Of a stretch of 64,000 nt of DNA, positions 18,650 through 29,300 are shown piece by piece. Made by a program: the position numbers and the translations under genes. The DNA lies in the NCBI GenBank assembly GCA_004292515.1, contig RDXB01000034.1, positions 62,001-126,000 on the forward strand, in the 5' to 3' direction. The first letter of the stretch is position 1. The number at the start of each line of letters is the position of its first letter. The stretch is from Oscillatoriales cyanobacterium. Its GTDB lineage: Bacteria > Cyanobacteriota > Cyanobacteriia > CACIAM-69d. Below the pieces are notes generated by a model. That model was not told the DNA's origin and made no database searches. It saw only the letters and a program-made list of their open reading frames with translations.

Positions 18650-21600
18650 ATGTCCTTCGTTGGTCTGCACATCCACAGCGATTACAGCCTGCTTGATGGA
18701 GCCAGTCAGCTCCCCGACTTGATTAATCGAGCAGTGGACTTAGGAATGCCCGCGATCGCCTTGACCGATCACGGGGTAATGTATGGGGCGATCGAACTGC
18801 TGAAAGTCTGTCGGGGCAAACCCATCCGGCCGATTATTGGCAACGAAATGTATGTGATTAACGGCGCGTTAGATGATCAGCGCAAATTGCCGAAATATCA
18901 CCAAGTCGTGCTGGCCAAAAATAAGCAAGGCTATAAAAATCTTGTTAAATTAACCACCGTTTCCAACCTGGAAGGGGTGCGCGGCAAAGGGATCTTTGCT
19001 CGACCTTGTATTAACAAAGACCTGCTGCAAACCTACCGTGAAGGTTTAATCGTCACCAGTGCTTGTTTGGGAGGCGAACTGCCCCAGGCAATCATGGCCG
19101 GGCGATTGGACGTGGCCGAGCGAGTGGCCCAGTGGTACAAAGAGGTTTTTGGCGACGATTTCTATATTGAATTGCAGGATCACGGTTCCCAAGAAGACCG
19201 GGTGGTGAATGTGGCCTTGGTGCGGCTGGCGCGACAGTTTAACATTCCTTTAATTGCCACCAATGATTCGCACTTTATTTCTTGTTTTGATGTAGAAGCC
19301 CATGATGCATTGCTGTGTATTCAAACGGGCAAATTAATTACGGAAGATAAGCGTCTTCGCTACAGTGGCACAGAATATTTGAAGTCCGCTGAAGAGATGG
19401 CCCAACTGTTTCGAGATCACCTCACCGATGATGTGATTTCGGAGGCGATCGCCACCACCCTATCGGTTGCCGAAAAAATCGAAGACTACGACATTTTGGG
19501 TCAACCGCGAATCCCTGAATTCCCGGTTCCCCAAGGTCACACCGCCGATACCTACGTCGAAGAAGTGGCCTGGCAAGGGCTTTGTCAGCGAGTGGGTTGT
19601 GGATCGCGCCAAGAGCTGATCGATCGCCATCCTGAATATGTAGAACGCCAAACCTACGAGCTACAAATGCTCCAACGGATGGGATTTTCGGCCTATTTCT
19701 TAGTGGTGTGGGACTACATCAAATTTGCCCGCGACAACAATATCCCTGTGGGGCCGGGGCGGGGCAGTGCTGCCGGTTCTTTAGTCGCCTATAGCCTAGG
19801 TATTACGAACATTGACCCGGTGCATCATGGCTTGCTGTTCGAGCGGTTTTTGAACCCCGAACGGAAGTCAATGCCGGACGTGGATACGGATTTTTGCATT
19901 GAAAAACGGGATCAGGTGATCGATTACGTCACCCAAAAGTACGGCACCGATCGCGTGGCCCAGATCATTACTTTTAACCGCATGACTTCCAAAGCGGTGC
20001 TGAAGGACGTGGCGCGGGTGCTGGATATTCCCTATGGGGAAGCCGATCGCATGGCGAAATTAATCCCTGTGTCCCGTGGCAAGCCTGCCAAGCTAAAAGT
20101 GATGGTGTCTGACCAAACTCCAGCGCCCGAATTTAAAGAAAAATACGATAAAGATGAATCAATTCCTGGTGCTCTGCCAGGAATTACCTACCGCCGTTGG
20201 TTGGATATGGCGATGCGGATTGAAGGGACTAACAAAACCTTTGGAGTCCATGCGGCGGGAGTCGTGATTTCTTCTGATCCGCTCGATGAAATTGTGCCAC
20301 TCCAGCGCAACAATGACGGCTCTGTGATCACCCAATATTACATGGAGGATATTGAAGCTGTTGGATTGCTGAAGATGGACTTTTTGGGTCTGAAAAACCT
20401 AACGATGATCCAAAAAACGATCGATCTGATCCAAGAAACCCATGGGGTAACAATCGACATCGATCAGGTCTCAGAAGAAGATCCAGGGGCTTATCGATTG
20501 TTAGCTAGCGGTGATTTAGAGGGGATCTTCCAGTTGGAATCTTCGGGGATGCGACAGGTGGTGCGCGACCTCAAGCCGTCAAACTTGGCGGATATTTCTT
20601 CGATTTTGGCCCTCTACCGTCCTGGCCCGCTGGATGCGGGGCTAATTCCCCAGTTTATTAACCGCAAACATGGGCGCGAGGCGATCGCCTACGATCACGA
20701 ATTATTGGAACCAATCCTGAATGAAACCTACGGGGTTTTGGTGTTCCAAGAGCAGATCATGAAAGTGGCTCAGGAAATGGGCGGCTACACCCTGGGTGAG
20801 GCAGATTTGCTGCGCCGGGCGATGGGGAAAAAAAAGAAGGAGGAAATGGAAAAGCACCAAAGTATTTTTGTGGATGGGGCTGCGCGAAATGGGGTGAAAA
20901 GCAAAGTGGCTGAGGCTTTGTTTGAGCAAATGGTGAAGTTTGCTGAATATTGCTTCAACAAATCCCACTCGGCAGCTTATGGCTATGTCACCTACCAAAC
21001 GGCCTATTTAAAAGCGAATTATCCAGTTGAATATATGGCGGCGTTGCTGACAGCCAACAGCGACGATCGCGACAAAGTGCAGATGTATATTGCCGGCTGC
21101 TTGCGGATGGGAATTGATGTGGAGCCGCCGGATATTAATCGATCGGGTGTGGACTTTACTCCCCTCAAGGGTCAGGGCGGTAAAGGCGGCACGATTTTGT
21201 TTGGATTGGGGGCGATTCGTAATTTGGGTTTGGGGGCGATCGATTGTATTTTGAATGCTCGCAATCAGGATGGCCCCTTTAAATCCTTGGCGGATTTTTG
21301 CGATCGCCTTGACTTGCGATCAGTTAACCGGCGGGCGATCGAAGCTTTGGTGCAGTGCGGGGCGCTGGATCAGCTAGAACCCAACCGCCGCCAAGCCGCT
21401 GAGGATTTGGCTCTGATTGTGGATTGGGCCAACAGTCGCGCCAAGGATCGGGCCAGCGGCCAGGGGAGTTTGTTTGATGTGGGGATGGGGGCTGCGGCAG
21501 CCAGTAATACTCAAAGCGCGCTGGATCTGGCTCCTAAAGCACCAGCAGTTGCAGACTATCCCAAACAAGAACGGCTAAATTTAGAGAAAGAATTGCTGGG

Positions 21601-22207
21601 ATTTTATATTTCCGATCATCCACTGAAGGATATCCAAAAGCCTTCTAAGTTGCTCGCACCGATTAATCTATCGGAACTGGGCGATCGGGTGGATGACAAA
21701 GCCATGATCAGTGCGATTGTGATGCTGAACTCGGTGAAACCCGTGGTGACAAAAAAGGGCGATCGAATGGCGATCGTCCAAATTGAAGACCTGACAGCCC
21801 AGGCAGAGGCGATCGTCTTTCCGCGCGCCTACGAACGGATTCACGAACACATTCAACCCGATCGCCAATTAATGATTTGGGGCAAGGTTGATCGGCGGGA
21901 TGATTCGCCCCAATTCATCATTGAGGATGCAGAACCGATCGAGCGGATTCAACTCTTGACGATCGAGATTTCGGCAGAGCTGGCCGGCAGCATTGAGCAG
22001 CAGCACCAATTGCGAAACCTGCTGCTGGATTGGGCAGGCGAGGAAGCCAAAACGCCCGTGGTGGCGATCGTCACAGGGGAGGATGGTCGTCGAGAGTTAG
22101 TGCGGTTTGGGCCGCAATTTCGGGTACGCGATGCCTATGCCGCCACTCGTGCCCTATCCGGTGCGGGTTTCACAGCTCGGGCTACACCCTTGGTTGCTTC
22201 TCGCTGA
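18650..22207 (+). CDS. dnaE: DNA polymerase III subunit alpha (intact, no intein)
   Basis: [18 protein letters not shown] start; [21 protein letters not shown]; continuous 1185 aa through [16 protein letters not shown]. Confidence 0.97.
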   Translation: MSFVGLHIHSDYSLLDGASQLPDLINRAVDLGMPAIALTDHGVMYGAIELLKVCRGKPIRPIIGNEMYVINGALDDQRKLPKYHQVVLAKNKQGYKNLVKLTTVSNLEGVRGKGIFARPCINKDLLQTYREGLIVTSACLGGELPQAIMAGRLDVAERVAQWYKEVFGDDFYIELQDHGSQEDRVVNVALVRLARQFNIPLIATNDSHFISCFDVEAHDALLCIQTGKLITEDKRLRYSGTEYLKSAEEMAQLFRDHLTDDVISEAIATTLSVAEKIEDYDILGQPRIPEFPVPQGHTADTYVEEVAWQGLCQRVGCGSRQELIDRHPEYVERQTYELQMLQRMGFSAYFLVVWDYIKFARDNNIPVGPGRGSAAGSLVAYSLGITNIDPVHHGLLFERFLNPERKSMPDVDTDFCIEKRDQVIDYVTQKYGTDRVAQIITFNRMTSKAVLKDVARVLDIPYGEADRMAKLIPVSRGKPAKLKVMVSDQTPAPEFKEKYDKDESIPGALPGITYRRWLDMAMRIEGTNKTFGVHAAGVVISSDPLDEIVPLQRNNDGSVITQYYMEDIEAVGLLKMDFLGLKNLTMIQKTIDLIQETHGVTIDIDQVSEEDPGAYRLLASGDLEGIFQLESSGMRQVVRDLKPSNLADISSILALYRPGPLDAGLIPQFINRKHGREAIAYDHELLEPILNETYGVLVFQEQIMKVAQEMGGYTLGEADLLRRAMGKKKKEEMEKHQSIFVDGAARNGVKSKVAEALFEQMVKFAEYCFNKSHSAAYGYVTYQTAYLKANYPVEYMAALLTANSDDRDKVQMYIAGCLRMGIDVEPPDINRSGVDFTPLKGQGGKGGTILFGLGAIRNLGLGAIDCILNARNQDGPFKSLADFCDRLDLRSVNRRAIEALVQCGALDQLEPNRRQAAEDLALIVDWANSRAKDRASGQGSLFDVGMGAAAASNTQSALDLAPKAPAVADYPKQERLNLEKELLGFYISDHPLKDIQKPSKLLAPINLSELGDRVDDKAMISAIVMLNSVKPVVTKKGDRMAIVQIEDLTAQAEAIVFPRAYERIHEHIQPDRQLMIWGKVDRRDDSPQFIIEDAEPIERIQLLTIEISAELAGSIEQQHQLRNLLLDWAGEEAKTPVVAIVTGEDGRRELVRFGPQFRVRDAYAATRALSGAGFTARATPLVASR

Positions 22208-22215
22208 TGTTAATA

Positions 22216-22242
22216 AATTGCCAGAATTGCCAGAATTGCCAG
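22216..22242. repeat. 9-bp tandem repeat x3 just after the dnaE stop
   Basis: aattgccag x3. Confidence 0.8.
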
Positions 22243-22285
22243 CGTCACTGGATTTGCCATTTCGTTCGATCGGTTTTTTGACACC

Positions 22286-23206
22286 ATGCGCGCCCTCTTT
22301 GTGATTCCCCACTTTTTCCGACCCGATGGCCGAGGGCGCTATGGCTCCGTGCGCTCTGATCCTCAACCTCGGATTGACGCTTTAAATCACAGTTTGCGAT
22401 CGCTCTATGGTCTGCTCGGTCGCCAACAAATTGCTTTTCAAGATTGTGATGGCTTAGGCATTCAACCGACCAATCAATGGACGGCGATCGACTTAGATAT
22501 CATCCTTTGTACCACTGATGGTGCGCACCTAATTGATGCGTTGCCGATTCCCCAACACTATTTTCAGCATCGTCCCCTCGGTTGCCATGCCAAGGAATTA
22601 GGCTTCTATTGTCAACGAGTTTTAGCAGAAAATTTAACCGAAACCTACGATTATTATTGCTATTTAGAAGATGATTTGGTCTTGCGCGATCCACTGTTTT
22701 TTATGAAACAGGCTTGGTTTAATCAAGCTGTAGGCGATCGCTCAATCTTGCAGCCCAACCGATTTGAAATTGCTCAGGGAGATAACCTACAGAAGGTCTA
22801 TGTTGATCTGGAGTTTGAGAGCCGCACAGGTCGCAATATTGGTTATGCCCATAATTTTGACGATCGCACAGTTCTAAATGCCAGCTTCCTCGGACAATCC
22901 TTGCAGTTTCAGCGCGCTGGCAATCCCCATGCGGGTTGCTTTTTTTTGACGCGATCGCAGATGGAATATTGGGCAGCACAACCGGAATTTGCAATCCCGG
23001 AAGGGCGCTTTATTGGACTCCTAGAAAGTGCCGCATCGCTGCACCTGATGAAGCATTTTCGGGTCTATAAACCCGCCCTCGACTGCGCCAATTTTTTGGA
23101 AATCGAGCATTGGGGCGATCGCAACAGCCAAGACCTGCTGGCCAACTATCAAATGGTTCGTTTTCAGGGCAAATCCACAGAAAGTCATTCGCCGTCGCTG
23201 GCATAA
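22286..23206 (+). CDS. Glycosyltransferase-like conserved hypothetical protein
   Basis: MRALFVIPHFFRPDG...YDYYCYLEDDLVLRDPLFF resembles GT-A-type folds. Confidence 0.55.
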   Translation: MRALFVIPHFFRPDGRGRYGSVRSDPQPRIDALNHSLRSLYGLLGRQQIAFQDCDGLGIQPTNQWTAIDLDIILCTTDGAHLIDALPIPQHYFQHRPLGCHAKELGFYCQRVLAENLTETYDYYCYLEDDLVLRDPLFFMKQAWFNQAVGDRSILQPNRFEIAQGDNLQKVYVDLEFESRTGRNIGYAHNFDDRTVLNASFLGQSLQFQRAGNPHAGCFFLTRSQMEYWAAQPEFAIPEGRFIGLLESAASLHLMKHFRVYKPALDCANFLEIEHWGDRNSQDLLANYQMVRFQGKSTESHSPSLA

Positions 23207-23272
23207 CCGCCACCAACCCAACACCTTGGCAGGATTACCCGAGACTGAATCACGTCCGGTACACTGCTTAGG

Positions 23273-24466
23273 TTGGTTTTGGGGCGATCGCCCGGTTTGT
23301 TGGCCATGTCTGAAGCTGCTGCGTTTCCCGATCCCGTTCCCTCTACGCATCCAGAGGAGCATCCAGAGGAGTATCTAGAGGCGCTAGAAGAACTCAACGA
23401 TTTGCCGGAGCCAGCCGAGCTGCCCGATCGCGCCGCCGATTGGTCAGCCGATCAGGATTTGGTGGCGGCCCTGGCGATCGCCAACCCGACCCAGCCGCCC
23501 CACTCAGCCGCCGCCCCGACCGCACCCCCGCCGCCGCCCCGGCCGGTGTTGCCCCCCGTGCCGCCGCCCCTGTCCCCGGAAGCGGCCAAGCTGGCGATCG
23601 AACTCCTAGTCCATGACGATCGGCTCGTCGATCCTGCGGTGTTGGATCGGGGCGCACAAGTCACTCTCACCCTCACGCCCTCGGCAACCACAACACCTGT
23701 GGAGGGCAGCGATTCTGGCAATAATTCAGCCGCGATCGCCCCGGCAACAGTGCTGTTGAGCCTGCCACCCGATCGGTCTCCCGATGGCGAGGCGGTGGGT
23801 CTGGCCTGGACGGACTTGTGGCAACAGCTCATGCACCGGCTCTATGGGGGCGATCGCGGTTGGCAGCCCGACGCGCCCGTGACCTTGCAGGTGTGGGGGC
23901 GATCGCTCGATGGCCGCCAACTCTCCGCCATTGCCGAAGCCTTACAGGAAGTGCAACTGCGGCTCGATCGGCTCGAAACCGACCATCCGGCCACCGCTGC
24001 GGTGGCAATTCAAGGGGGTTATGGTCTGGCCTTTGTGCCCAACCCGGAGGCCCCTGCTGAACCCAGCGAGGCCGAAGCCGCCGAACCCAGCACCGCCGAT
24101 TGCCTTTATTTGGATAAAACCCTGCGATCGGGCGCAGAGATTCGCTACCCCGGCACGGTGGTGATTCGCGGCGATGCCAACCCCGGCAGCTCGATCGTGG
24201 CTGGCGGTGACATTTTGGTGTGGGGGCGACTCTGTGGCGTGGCCCATGCGGGAGTGCCAGACAACACCAGCGCGATCGTCATGGCCCTGAACCTAGACAC
24301 CAACCAAATCCGGATCGCCAACCGCACCGCGCGCGTCCCCGCCTCCAACCTCGATAGCCCCTGCCCGGAAGTGGCCTACATTTCCGGCAAGAGCATTCGG
24401 ATTTCGCCCGCGGCCGACTTTGCCAAAAACGAATTGCGATCGCGCCTAGGCGATCCCCAGCCCTAG
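23273..24466 (+). CDS. minC: Septum site-determining protein MinC with Pro-rich N-terminal region
   Basis: C-terminal TLRSGAEIRYPGTVVIRGDANPGSSIVAGGDILVWGRLCGVAHAG; followed by minD and minE. Start uncertain (possibly 23306). Confidence 0.93.
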   Translation: MVLGRSPGLLAMSEAAAFPDPVPSTHPEEHPEEYLEALEELNDLPEPAELPDRAADWSADQDLVAALAIANPTQPPHSAAAPTAPPPPPRPVLPPVPPPLSPEAAKLAIELLVHDDRLVDPAVLDRGAQVTLTLTPSATTTPVEGSDSGNNSAAIAPATVLLSLPPDRSPDGEAVGLAWTDLWQQLMHRLYGGDRGWQPDAPVTLQVWGRSLDGRQLSAIAEALQEVQLRLDRLETDHPATAAVAIQGGYGLAFVPNPEAPAEPSEAEAAEPSTADCLYLDKTLRSGAEIRYPGTVVIRGDANPGSSIVAGGDILVWGRLCGVAHAGVPDNTSAIVMALNLDTNQIRIANRTARVPASNLDSPCPEVAYISGKSIRISPAADFAKNELRSRLGDPQP

Positions 24467-24596
24467 CCACCGCTGACCCGCCAACCGCCCCGCGATCGCC
24501 ATGCTAAATTGAATTGTCCAAACGGGTTGAGCACTGCCGCCTCCTCTGGATCATTCCTCCAGACCTCTCGATCGTCGTGAATTATCAGGCACTCGC

Positions 24597-25406
24597 ATGA
24601 GCCGCATTATCGTAATTACCTCCGGCAAAGGCGGCGTAGGCAAAACCACCTGCACCGCCAACTTGGGCATGGCCCTGGCACAACTGGGGCGAAAAGTGGC
24701 GCTAGTGGATGCCGACTTTGGCCTGCGGAACTTAGATCTGCTGCTGGGTCTCGAAAACCGCGTGGTCTACACCGCCGTGGAATACCTGGCCGGCGAGTGC
24801 CGCTTAGAGCAGGCCCTCGTCCGCGACAAGCGCCAGCCCCGGTTGGTGTTGATGCCTGCGGCCCAAAACCGCACCAAAGAATCGGTCACGCCCGACCAGA
24901 TGAAAGCCTTGGTGCTGACCCTGGCCAAGAGTTTTGACTATGTGCTGGTGGACTGCCCCGCCGGAATTGAAATGGGCTTCCGCAATGCGATCGCCGCCGC
25001 CCGCGAAGCGATTATTGTCACCACACCGGAAATTGCGGCGGTGCGCGATGCCGATCGCGTGGTGGGCCTGCTGGAAGCCGAGGGCATCAAAAACGTGCGT
25101 TTGGTGGTCAACCGCCTGCGGCCGAACATGGTGCAAGCCAACGACATGATGTCCGTGGACGATGTGCGCGAAATTTTAGCCATTCCGCTGTTGGGAATTT
25201 TGCCCGACGACGAGCGCGTGATCACCTCCACCAACCGGGGCGAGCCGCTGGTGTTGTCGGAGCAAATGTCCGTGCCCAAACTGGCCCTCAGCAACATTGC
25301 CCGCCGCTTGGAGGGGCAAACGGTGGAGTTTTTGGACTTAACTGCCAATCACGATTCTCTGCTGAAGCGCTTTAAACGCTGGCTGAAAGGCGGGTCGCGC
25401 GGTTAG
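24597..25406 (+). CDS. minD: Septum site-determining protein MinD
   Basis: MSRIIVITSGKGGVGKTTCTANLGMALAQLGRKVALVDADFGLRNLDLLLGLENR. Confidence 0.98.
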   Translation: MSRIIVITSGKGGVGKTTCTANLGMALAQLGRKVALVDADFGLRNLDLLLGLENRVVYTAVEYLAGECRLEQALVRDKRQPRLVLMPAAQNRTKESVTPDQMKALVLTLAKSFDYVLVDCPAGIEMGFRNAIAAAREAIIVTTPEIAAVRDADRVVGLLEAEGIKNVRLVVNRLRPNMVQANDMMSVDDVREILAIPLLGILPDDERVITSTNRGEPLVLSEQMSVPKLALSNIARRLEGQTVEFLDLTANHDSLLKRFKRWLKGGSRG

Positions 25407-25414
25407 CCTGAAAG

Positions 25415-25437
25415 GGCCTTAAGACTCCCTTAAGGCC
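25415..25437. other. Perfect hairpin between minD and minE
   Basis: GGCCTTAAG-actcc-CTTAAGGCC, 9-bp stem and 5-nt loop; no T-run. Confidence 0.6.
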
Positions 25438-25711
25438 AGTCTGGCCGATCCGGCAGTCCCCGCGCTGCGATCGCCCCTGGGGTGGGTCTATCGCTCGATT
25501 GCGAGGGTCGATCGCCCCTGCTCGAAGGGTCGCCCGTGACCACCCGATCGCTATCCGCCGCCCGACTGCCCGACTCTGTGTAATCCTTCGCCCGTTTACC
25601 CCCGCTTGATTCCCCCCGCTTGATTGCATCTGCACCGCCCGTTCCCTGACTGTCCGATCGCCCTTCGATTCCGATCGCCCTTCGATCCAGTGCGCCCCGT
25701 TAATCTGCGTC

Positions 25712-26161
25712 ATGCTAAGCGAACTTCTCGATAAATTATTTGCCCGCGATCCAGACAGCCGCAGCGTGGTGAAGCAGCGGTTGCAACTGTTGTTGGCCCA
25801 CGATCGCGCAGATCTGTCGCCCCAAGCGCTTGATCGGATGCGCCAAGAAATTCTCGATGTGATTTCCCGCTATGTGGAAATCGACAGCGAGGGGCTGCAA
25901 TTCATGCTGGAAAATGATTTGCGGACCACGGCCTTAATCGCCAATGTACCCATTCGGCGGGTCAAACCAGAATCGGACGACCCAGAATCGGACGACGATG
26001 GCGATGACGAAACCCCTAATGCTGGCGACTCGGCTAATGCTGGCGACTCGGCCGCGGGCCGCAGGGCAAGGGACGGGGCGATCGCTAACAGTACAGACGA
26101 GAGCGACGAAATCATTGACCTTGACTCATTGCCCCTTGATGGCGGGCCGACGGTCTCCTAG
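25712..26161 (+). CDS. minE: Cell division topological specificity factor MinE with acidic C-terminal extension
   Basis: [50 protein letters not shown]; followed by an about 60-aa D/E/S-rich tail. Confidence 0.93.
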   Translation: MLSELLDKLFARDPDSRSVVKQRLQLLLAHDRADLSPQALDRMRQEILDVISRYVEIDSEGLQFMLENDLRTTALIANVPIRRVKPESDDPESDDDGDDETPNAGDSANAGDSAAGRRARDGAIANSTDESDEIIDLDSLPLDGGPTVS

Positions 26162-26167
26162 GGTGAT

Positions 26168-26255
26168 GGTGCTTGCTTTGGAGACAGTGCTTGCTTTGGA
26201 GACGGTACTTGCTTTGGAGACGGTACTTGCTTCGGAAACGGTACTTGCTTCGGAT
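26168..26255. repeat. 18-bp tandem repeat, about 5 copies, just after the minE stop
   Basis: ggtRcttgcttYggaRac units at 26168, 26186, 26204, 26222 and 26240. Confidence 0.9.
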
Positions 26256-26342
26256 CTAACTGGTTCGGCTGGGATGCAGACCAGCGCTGATTCGAGGGCG
26301 ATCGCACGCAGCCCATCCCCCCCCCAAGCAACGCCTGCAACG

Positions 26343-29300
26343 CTACGACATGCCCAATTGGTGGCAAGGAATTTCAATCACAAATTCCGCGCCTTCGCCG
26401 GGAGTCGATCGGCAGCGCAACCGTCCGTTATGACGTTCGGTGACAATTTGATAGCTAATTGACATACCCAAACCCGTGCCCTTACCGACGGGTTTAGTGG
26501 TGAAAAAGGGATCGAAGAGCCGCTGACGGACGGCCTCGGAAAAGCCCGGGCCATTATCTTTGATGCAGACTCGAACGCGATCGCCCTCCACGGCACTCGT
26601 ACTGATGGTGATCGTACTGGGCTGCTCGTGAATCTCCTGAGCGCTGCGGGCGAGATCGCGCTCATCCATCGCATCGATCGCATTCACCAAAATATTCATA
26701 AATACCTGGTTCAGTTGCCCCGCATAGCATTCCACCCGGGGCAGTTTGCTATAGCGCTTAACCACCTGAATACCTACGTAATCTGACTTTGGCTTCAGGC
26801 GATTTTGCAAAATCAAGAGGGTACTATCAATCCCTTCATGCAGATCAACCGCCTTAAATTCTGCTTCATCCAGCCGCGAGAAATTTCGCAACGAAGTGAC
26901 AATTTCTCGAATGCGATCGGCACCCACTCGCATCGATTCCAGCAAGTTGGGAAAATCTTCAATCAAAAATTCCAGATCAATTTCTTCAATTAAAGTAGCC
27001 AACTCAGGATCAAGAGTTGGGAGCCGTTCTTGATAAGCTGCGATCGCCCGCAGCAAATGTTGGGAATATTCGCGGGCATGGCACAAATTACCAAAAATGA
27101 AATTGACCGGATTATTAATTTCATGGGCCACGCCGGCCACAAGCTGACCCAGACTCGACATTTTTTCGCTTTGGATCAGTTGATTTTGAGTGCGCTGGAG
27201 CCGATGCAGCGTGGTTTCTAAATCATGGGCTTTGCGTTCGAGGGCCTGTTCAGCTTTGCGGCGCTGGGTAATATCCACCGCAGTGCCAATAATGCGGTAG
27301 ATGTTGCCATCGGGGTCATAGAGCGGATTCAGAGTGGTGAGGGTAAAAATGACCTCGCCATGCTCAAGCTCCACCATTTGTTCACAGGAAATAATTTGCT
27401 GTAAATCTAAACAGCGTTCGTAGTTTTCTACTAAACTTGCGCCGACCTCTGGGCCAAAAACCTCGATCGGAGTGCGATTCAAGACCTGTTCAAAGCTGAT
27501 GTTGGTGAGCTGGGCACAGCGTCGGTTCCAGCCAATGTAAGTAATGCGGCGATCGGTAGCCACATTAAGCATAAAAATCGAATGCTCAACCCCATCGTAA
27601 ATACTGCGGAGGAAGGCTTCCTGCTCGGCCAGCTCGAGTTCGGCCAGTTTGCGATCGGTGATGTCCGTATGCACGCCCACCCACTCATACAGCGCGTTGG
27701 CATCATCCAAAATCGGCACGACGCGCGCGCTCATGTAGCGATATTCGCCATCCCAGCGCTGCAACCGATGCTCCAGATCAAAGGGCTGTTTGGAGGCGAT
27801 CGCCCCTAGCCAAGCCCGCTCCGTGGCCGATCGATCCTCTGGATGCACCATCCGCAACCACCCCCAACCGCGCATATCTCGGCGACTTTGGCCGGTGAAA
27901 TGCTGCCACTTGGGTTGGTCAGCAACAAACTCCCCACAGGAATCAGTGACCCACACAATTTGCGCCGTTGCTTCCACCAACGTGCGAAACCGCGTTTCGG
28001 TGCGGTGGCGGATCGCTTCAGCCTGTTTGAGGTCGCTAATATCCATCAAAATGCCATACAGGCGCACCACTCGACCCGTCGCGTTTTGCTCAGGAACGCC
28101 CTTGGTGCGAAAGTAGCGCGGCAGGCCATTGGCACAATTCAGCCCCCGCAATTCCAAATCGTAGGACTGGCCGGTGTTGATGGCGAGGTCGATCGCCCCT
28201 TGCAAACGCTGGCAGGATTCGGGGCTGTACAGGGAAAGGGCGGTATCAAGATCCGGCGCTCCCAGTTCGATCGGGCGCTCAAAAATCCGAAACAGTTCAT
28301 CAGACCATCGGATTTGACCGCTCATTAGGTCATATTCCCAAGATCCCAAGTGGGCCACGCGCTGCGCCTCTTGCAAGTTCTGCATGAGCTGCTGAAGCTG
28401 CATTTCCACTTGTCGCCGTTCTGTAATGTCGTACATCACCGATACTGCGCCGATGTGCTGCTGATGGGCATCCAGCAGGGGTTGAGCATGGGCCACCACT
28501 AAGCGCGGAGGCTGCCCATGGGCCACAATTGCCATCTCCTGATCTCGCACGCATTCCCCACCCGTTGCCCGCACGAGGGGAATGCGATCGACTGCGAGGG
28601 GCGTGGTTCCATCGGTTTCGAATAGGTTGTAGTGCTCTGACCATTGATCCACCGGGATCTCCCGGAGATCTTTGCCGTGCCATTCTCGGGCTGCACGGTT
28701 CAGGATCGTTAGCTGGCCACTGCTGTTGCAGGCCACAATCCCATCGGACACCGTTTCCAAAATCAAATGGCTAATGTTTTGTTGTTCTTGGAGGGCGGCT
28801 TCGGTGGTTTTGCGGGCCGTGACATCCAACAACAAACCATCCCAAATCGCAACGCCATCGGTGAACGATCGGGCGCGGGCCGCCGCTTGCACCCATTTCA
28901 GCTCGCCTGTAGCATTGATGATGCGGAACTCATCTTGCCAAGTGCTGATTTCGTGGTGGTAGCTGCAAGCCACCGCCTCCGTCACGGACTGCTGCACCTG
29001 GTGTAAGTCATCGGGATGGACTGATCCCCAAATCTGACCGGCATCCGCTTGGGCCGCGGCGGGCGAAATTCCAAACAAATCTTGGCAGGTGGGGCCCAAA
29101 TAGAGAAATTCACCCAGCTCGCTGTCAGGCGACGATCGATATTGATAAATCACGCCAGGAATGCTGTCAGTGAGGCGTTGGAGGCGATCGATCACTTCCT
29201 GGAGGGCCTCTGTGACCTGCTGGCGCTCCGTCACATCCAGCAAGAAGCCATCCGAGAGCAGCGTGCCACTGTCAGTAACTTCCATGTGGGACTTGCCTTG

